Assembly (NCBI GenBank): GCA_951804985.1
Contig: OX638131.1
Span: 8,718,630 to 8,782,629 of the forward strand
Direction: 5' to 3'
Length of the DNA stretch: 64,000 nt
Source: Dryomyza anilis
Taxonomy: Eukaryota > Arthropoda > Insecta > Diptera > Dryomyzidae
The notes beneath the pieces were generated by a model. That model saw only the letters and a list, made by a program, of their open reading frames with translations, was not told the DNA's origin and searched no databases. Of the stretch, positions 57,973 through 64,000 are shown one piece after another (position 1 is the stretch's first letter; each line of letters starts with the position of its first letter). The position numbers were made by a program, and so were the translations under genes.

Positions 57973-59815
57973 GTGTCTGTGAACTTAGCATATCAATTCC
58001 CAGAAGATCAACAAAAAAGGTGAGTTCTCTTCGCATGCAGGTGAGTTCTATAGTTCCTCATACTTTTTTTTAATAGTTCTGCCCATTTGAGCCCAAAAAA
58101 ATACACTTAAAAAAATGATCTGCTAACTTCCGGTAGCATATCATTTTCCAGAAAATCAAAAAATGTTTAGAGTTCTCTTCGCATGCAGTCGAGTTCTTCA
58201 TACTTTTTTTCAATAGTTCCGCCCATTTTAGCCAAAAAAAATACACTGAAAAATATTATTGATCATTAAATAATACATCAAAAAAACGTACCAAACAGAA
58301 AAAAACAACAAAATTTTGAGAGTTCTCTTCACATACAGTCGAAATCTATAGTTCCTCATACTTTTTTTTTAAAAGTTCCGACCGTTTTAGCCATAGAAAA
58401 TACACTCAAAATAATTTGAAAAACCGTAAATCATAAAATTTTTCAAAATGCCAGAAAATCAAAAAATGTTGAGAGTTCTCTTCGCATGCAGTCGAGTTCT
58501 ATAGTTCCTCATACTTTTTTTAAATAGTTCCGACCATTTTAGCCATAAAAAATACACTCAAAATAATTTGAAAAACCGTAAATCATAAAATTTTTCAAAA
58601 TGCCAGAAAATCAAAAAAATTTGAGAGTTCTCTTCGCATGCAGTCGAATTCTATAGTTTCGCATACTTTTTTTAAATAGTTCCGACTGTTTTAGCCATAA
58701 AAAATACACTCAAAATAATTTGAAAAACCGTAAATCATAAAATTTATCAAAATGCCAGAAAATCAAAAAATGTTGAGAGTTCTCTTCGCATGCAGTCGAG
58801 TTCTATAGTTCCTCATACTTTTTTTAAAAAGTTCCGACCATTTTAGCCATAAAAAATACACTCAAAATAATTTGAAAAACCGTAAATCAAAAAAAATTTC
58901 AAAACTCCAGAAAATCAAAAAATTTTGAGAGTTCTTTTCGCATGCAGTCGAGTTCTATAGTTCCTCATACTTTTTTTAAAAAGTTCCGACCATTTTAGCC
59001 ATAAAAAATACACTCAAAATAATTTGAAAAACCGTATATTATAAAATTTTTCAAAATACCAGAAAATCAAAAAATTTTGAGAGTTCTCTTCGCATGCAGT
59101 CGAGTTCTATAGTTCCTAATACTTTTTTTTAAAATGTTCCGACCATTTTAGCCATAAAAAATGCACTCAAAATAATTTGAAATACCGTAAATCAAAAACA
59201 TTTTCAAAACTCCAGAAAATCAAAAAATTTTGAGAGTTCTCTTCGCATGCAGTCGAGTTCTATAGTTCCTCATACTTTTTTTAAAAAGTTCCGACCATTT
59301 TAGCCATAAAAAATACACTCAAAATAATTTGAAAAACCGTAAATTATAAAATTTTTCAAAATACCAGAAAATCAAAAAATTTTGAGAGTTCTCTTCGCAT
59401 GCAGTCGAGTTCTATAGTTCCTCATACTTTTTTTTAAATAGTTCCGACCGTTTTAGACATAAAAAATACACTCAAAATAATTTGAAAAACCGTAAATCAT
59501 AAAATTTTTCAAAATGCCAGAAAATCAAAAAATTTTGAGAGTTCTCTTCGCATGCAGTCGAATTCTATAGTTCCGCATACTTTTTTTAAATAGTTCCGAC
59601 CGTTTTAGCCATAAAAAATACACTCAAAATAATTTGAAAAACCGTAAATCATAAAATTTATCAAAATACCAGAAAATCAAAAAATGTTGAGAGTTCTCTT
59701 CGCATGCAGTCGAGTTCTATAGTTCCTCATACTTTTTTTAAAAAGTTCCGACCATTTTAGCCATAAAAAATACACTCAAAATAATTTGAAAAACCGTACA
59801 TTATAAAATTTTCAA
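57973..59815 (+). repeat. Left arm: 12 tandem units of about 152 bp
   Basis: Unit markers near 58025, 58173, 58323, 58475, 58626, 58779, 58931, 59085, 59236, 59390, 59542 and 59696. Each inner unit reads GAGAGTTCTCTTCGCATGCA, TAGTTCCTCATAC, GTTCCGACCATTTTAGCC, ATACACTCAAAATAATTTG, AACCGTAAATC. Variants (GACCG/GACCA, GTTCCGCAT/GTTCCTCAT) alternate in a pattern suggesting two-unit exchanges. Confidence 0.9.
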
Positions 59816-60768
59816 ATTTTCAAATATACCATTTTAATTATTTTATCAATTGTAATTGAAGCGATAAATGCATTAAGGGCGTTATGTGAAAAAGTATGTT
59901 TTGAGATATTTGCGTTTAAGTTTTTGAAAGTTCGTTTCTCAAAATGTAATAAACCAAAATTATTGATTTAAATTTTCCATTAAAATTTGAACTCTTAGCT
60001 TATTATGCACTTTTCAAATTTGTTTTGAAGCTCCTAATAATATATAAAATAATAAATTAAAATAAATGATTTATACGCCCTTATTGCATAAAACGAGTAA
60101 TAAAAGTTGGGCGTATTGAATTTTAGAGCTTTAATCATTACATAAATGATAAAAATAGAGATTATTGTGCATAGTCTAGATATACTTATTGATATGAATG
60201 GAATGAAATTAAATTACGGTCAATATGGCTCAAAACAAATTTTACTCTGTTGAAAACTGACTCTGTAAAAACATAAAAAAATATTGCATAAAACGACAAA
60301 AAAACTTTATGCAATCGATCAGCGATTTTACAGGATGGTAGAATGCACTGCTGGTATCATTCGATGCGAATATTGCAAAAAGGGCGTTATGATGCCTAAC
60401 GCCCTTATTGCACCCAACGCTTCAATTGTAGCGTTGGGTTGAAAAAGTAAGTTTGAGAGATATATGTGTTGAACATTTTTGAATGTTCGTATCCTATTAA
60501 AAATACAACCAATATTATTGGCACCAATTTTCCATTAAAGATTAAACTTTTAGCTTTGTTGCGCACTTTTCAAATTTGTTTTAAAGCTACTATTAATAAA
60601 TAAAATAATTTATTAAAATAAATTAATTATTTATACGCCTTTATTGCATAAAAAGAAAATTATATATGGGCGTATTGAGTTTTAAAGGCATAAAAACTAC
60701 ATAAATGAAAAAAAATATAGATTATTGTGAACAGATATTGATATGAAGGGATATAGATATAAATTACG
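59816..60768. other. Loop with a duplicated module and hairpins
   Basis: Two direct copies of a module of about 370 bp (about 59866-60236 and 60412-60768), sharing TTTTCCATTAAA, GCACTTTTCAAATTTGTTTT, TATACGCC-TTATTGCATAAAA, GGGCGTATTGA, TAGATTATTGTG and TTGATATGAA. Between them is a hairpin TGCAAAAAGGGCGTTA - TGATGCC - TAACGCCCTTATTGCA (60374-60412, one mismatch). The GGGCGTTA / CGCCCTTATTGCA words also occur at about 59876, 60078 and 60635. No coding frame. Confidence 0.8.
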
Positions 60769-62319
60769 ATCGGAACTTTTTAAAAAAAGATTTACGGTTT
60801 TTCAAATTATTTTTAGTTCATTTTTTATGGCTAAAATGGTCGGAACTTTTTAAAAAAAGTATGAGGAACTATAGAACTCGACTGCATGCGAAAAGAAGTC
60901 TCAAAATTTTTTGATTTTCTGGAGTTTTGAAATTTTTTTTGATTTACGGTTTTTCAAATTATTTTGAGTGTATTTTTTATGGCTAAAATGGTCGGAACTT
61001 TTTAAAAAAAGTATGAGGAACTATAGAACTCGACTGCATGCGAAGAGAACTCTCAAAATTTTTTGATTTTCTGGAGTTTTGAAAATTTTTTTGATTTACG
61101 GTTTTTCAAATTATTTTGAGTGCATTTTTTATGGCTAAAATGGTCGGAACTTTTTAAAAAAAGTATGAGGAACTATAGAACTCGACTGCATGCGAAAAGA
61201 ACTCTCAAAATTTTTTGATTTTCTGGAGTTTTGAAAATTTTTTTGATTTACGGTTTTTCAAATTATTTTGAGTGTATTTTTTATGGCTAAAATGGTCGGA
61301 ACTTTTTAAAAAAAGTATGAGGAACTATAGAACTCGACTGCATGCGAAGAGAACTCTCAACATTTTTTGATTTTCTGGCATTTTGATAAATTTTATGATT
61401 TACGGTTTTTCAAATTATTTTGAGTGTATTTTTTATGGCTAAAACGGTCGGAACTATTTAAAAAAAGTATGCGGAACTATAGAATTCAACTGCATGCGAA
61501 GAGAACTCTCAACATTTTTTGATTTTCTGGCATTTTGATAAATTTTATGATTTACGGTTTTTCAAATTATTTTGAGTGTATTTTTTATGGCTAAAATGGT
61601 CGGAACTATTTAAAAAAAGTATGAGGAACTATAGAACTCGACTGCATGCGAAGAGAACTCTCAACATTTTTTGATTTTCTGGCATTTTGAAAAATTTTAT
61701 GATTTACGGTTTTTCAAATTATTTTGAGTGTATTTTTTATGGCTAAAACGGTCGGAACTATTTAAAAAAAGTATGCGGAACTATAGAATTCAACTGCATG
61801 CGAAGAGAACTCTCAAAATTTTTTGATTTTCTGGCATTTTGAAAAATTTTATGATTTACGGTTTTTCAAATTATTTTGAGTGTATTTTTTATGGCTAAAA
61901 CGGTCGGAACTTTTTAAAAAAAGTATGAGGAACTATAGGGTTCGACTGTATGTGAAGAGAACTCTCAAAATTTTGTTGTTTTTTTCTGTTTGGTACGTTT
62001 TTTTGATGTATTATTTAATGATCAATAATATTTTTCAGTGTATTTTTTTTGGCTAAAATGGGCGGAACTATTGAAAAAAAGTATGAGGAACTATAGAACT
62101 CGACTGCATGCGAAGAGAACTCTAAACATTTTTTGATTTTCTGGAAAATGATATGCTACCGGAAGTTAGCAGATCATTTTTTTAAGTGTATTTTTTTGGG
62201 CTCAAATGGGCAGAACTATTAAAAAAAAGTATGAGGAACTATAGAACTCACCTGCATGCGAAGAGAACTCACCTTTTTTGTTGATCTTCTGGGAATTGAT
62301 ATGCTAAGTTCACAGACAC
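60769..62319 (-). repeat. Right arm: 10 tandem units of about 152 bp
   Basis: Inverse of the left arm; marker CTGCATGCGAAGAGAACTC near 60881, 61034, 61187, 61340, 61491, 61645, 61795, 61947, 62105 and 62252. The third unit from the outside carries the same private changes as the third unit of the left arm (CTGTATGTGAAGAG; TTTCTGTTTGGTACG). Confidence 0.9.
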
Positions 62320-62945
62320 CATTTTATAGTAGGTGTTATTATGATAGTTAGGATTATCAAAATTATAGTCGGTCTAAGCCGACTATAAATACCCTACACA
62401 TATGTGTGGTTACCATTAAAAGTGGTTATAGGTCACCAGGGTATACGAATCATGAAAATAAAGACAAACTTTCCATCGCTGAAGAATTTCCATTCATTTG
62501 ATACCCATATTTACAATTGGGTAGGTATACCGAATTCCGATTTTTTTTTTTGACCACAAGTCGTTTCGACGGAAAACATTGTTTTCATGTATTTAAGCAT
62601 GATTTCAATATATATTTGACAAAAATTGTTTTCCTAAGCACGTATACAGTAAAATTGATTTGCAGATGTAAATTTTATATGAGGTATTTGAACATAAGTG
62701 GTCGGTTCTCAGATCACAATAGACCGATCATGCCAATTTTTTTCTTCAGCTTAGATATATAAGTAATCTAAATCTAAAGTTTCATTGCTCTAGCTCTTCT
62801 ACTTTTTCTGTAATCGTGATTTCAACAGACTCAGGAGGTCATGCCGATCAAGAATATATATACTTTTCCATACCGGAGATGCTTCCTTCTGGGTGTTACA
62901 AACGACGTACCAAACTGAATATACCCTTTCACTCTTAGTGTAAGG

Positions 62946-63447
62946 TATAAAAATATAAATAAATCGTATGTTTATATATATTAGTTACATGGTGTGAATA
63001 ATTTTCTTTTGCCATTAAATATTTTTAAAAGCTTAACGTATAAGTATAGTTTGTAAACTTAATGAAAACGGTCAATTTCTTTGTACCATATTAAAGATAC
63101 AAATACTCAAAAATTAGTTAAATGTATACAACATTTTTGTTTTTAATTTTATATTAAAAATACATGATTTACATAGGTGTCTGTGCGCGCAATGTGGGAC
63201 TTACAACAAACAATAAAAACGTAGTTTAATAGGTGGAATATTAGAGAATGCGAAGTGTGTAAAAACAAATGTCTATACGCTATTTCAAAAGTTTAATTTA
63301 TGCCATCATTTGACTTGTTCTGCCCCAGTGTGCGTCGTAGCGAAAATTATAACCATTCCCACAAATTCGAATTTTTATCTACTTTAAAATCCGTGCGAAG
63401 ATTTTCATTTATGATGCCATCAACATTTATACATTCAAAACCAAATC
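62946..63447. other. No recognisable feature
   Basis: AT-rich spacer; the frame 63300-63545 runs into the next repeat and has no motif. Confidence 0.4.
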
Positions 63448-64000
63448 TGCTTAAAATACACGAAACCGTTCGTATATTTTACGAAAAAATTCGTGAAATT
63501 TATATTTCGAAATATTTCGTAAAATACACGAAAGAACTTTCGTAAATTTATGATAAAATTACGAATATTAATTGTTTATTTTACGAAACTATTCGTAGAT
63601 TTTATCTACGAAAGCCATTCGTACATAATACGAAAGATTCTTAATTTATTTATCATTTGTGTACCTTTTTACGAATATATTCGTGCATTTTACGAAAGTA
63701 TTCGAACTTTTGATGATAACACTGCAAATTTATGAAATTTAACGAATCTGTTTTAAAAAAACTTACGATGAAAATGACGATTCCTAAAAATATGAAATAC
63801 TTTTGACACAAACAGAACTAACACAGAAAACATTTTAAAGATTTTTGTATTTATAACTATCTATTTGCGCACGCGATACCAATTAAAATAAAATGCAGCT
63901 CCAAGTTGCTATTTGACGCAACTGATTTCTATTTTTAGTAATGATTCGTAAAAAACACGAATGTTTCTTAAAAGTCTACATATAGCGTAAACATTTACGA
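63448..64000. mobile_element. Element dense in TTCGTAA/TTACGAA, copy 2 (cut by window end)
   Basis: Aligns with about 46396-47090 in order, with the self-complementary words better kept: TTTTACGAAAAAATTCGTGAAA, ATTTCGTAAAATACACGAAA, GATTTTATCTACGAA. The right half lies outside the window. Confidence 0.65.

Larger units (their letters stand above)
57973..62319. mobile_element. Foldback-like element with tandem-repeat inverted arms
   Basis: 4347 bp, ends GTGTCTGTGAACTTAGC and its exact inverse, flanked by the perfect 9-bp duplication CATTTTATA (57964-57972, 62320-62328). Left arm 57973-59815: 12 units, marker CTCTTCGCATGCAG at intervals of about 152 bp. Right arm about 60769-62319: 10 units in reverse. 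The three outermost units are distinct from the rest and from each other and occur in the same order in both arms. The arms are nearly identical at their ends. No frame of 60 residues or more inside. Long arms of tandem repeats and a 9-bp duplication are the definition of Foldback elements; a MULE-type mover is also compatible. Non-autonomous. Confidence 0.9.
57935..62945 (-). mobile_element. mini-me-like element interrupted by the Foldback-like element
   Basis: 57935-57972 (CTAGTTGGGAAGGTTAGATC ... CATTTTATA) and 62329-62945 (GTAGGTGTTATTATG ... GTGTAAGGTATAAAAA) join into one copy colinear with 1636-2339. The (GTCY)n tract is almost absent in this copy (TTTCAACAGACTCAGGAGG), whereas it is about 10 repeats in 1636-2339 and about 50 in 15657-16548. 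Confidence 0.85.

Overview
The window looks like gene-poor nuclear DNA of a higher (probably calyptrate) fly. It is very AT-rich and has no convincing host exon on either strand. It carries dispersed repeats of the dipteran mini-me type (a fixed core with a short TA tract on one side and a (GTCY)n tract on the other), tRNA-derived SINEs, 5'-truncated non-LTR retrotransposons, TA-flanked MITEs, a hAT-type element and a solo LTR. The fly assignment is inference from these families and from base composition. No family was searched against a database.

Layout. 1-830 is a 56-bp satellite made from the end of a MITE that is intact at 57676-57894. 1636-2339, 9905-10059, 15657-16548, 56611-57344 and 57935-62945 (interrupted) are copies of one mini-me-like element. 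4008-4314, 15351-15541, 26411-26589 and 33005-33078 are tRNA-like SINEs or SINE heads. 6355-7655 and 30768-32728 are related TA-flanked MITEs; the first is split by a truncated LINE, the second is internally triplicated and itself sits in an older MITE (30145-32842). 13385-15050 is an inverted duplication whose arms carry a minisatellite. 16921-17261, 21555-21895 and 55740-56064 are three copies of a palindromic MITE. 23397-24530, 25050-25345, 41808-43140 and 44597-46265 are four arrays of one 19-bp minisatellite, one of them inverted. 25978-27450 is a hAT-like element, 37750-38264 an unassigned inverted-repeat element, 46390-47350 and 63448-64000 an element dense in TTCGTAA/TTACGAA, and 53246-53765 a solo LTR.

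The most striking object is at 57973-62319: a 4.35-kb Foldback-like element. Its two inverted arms are each built from about 152-bp tandem units (12 on the left, 10 on the right), the order of the outer units is mirrored, and a 0.95-kb loop holds a duplicated module with short hairpins. It is flanked by a perfect 9-bp target duplication inside a mini-me copy, and the paralog at 1636-2339 shows the uninterrupted site.

Stretches between repeats (about 4.7-6.35, 10.3-11, 17.7-19.3, 22.2-23.4, 33.5-34.1, 35.2-37.4, 41.1-41.8, 43.2-44.1 and 54.6-55.3 kb) look single-copy. They are the only candidates for intronic or intergenic regulatory DNA of a host gene. No operon or pathway can be described; the interactions visible here are insertions of one element into another.
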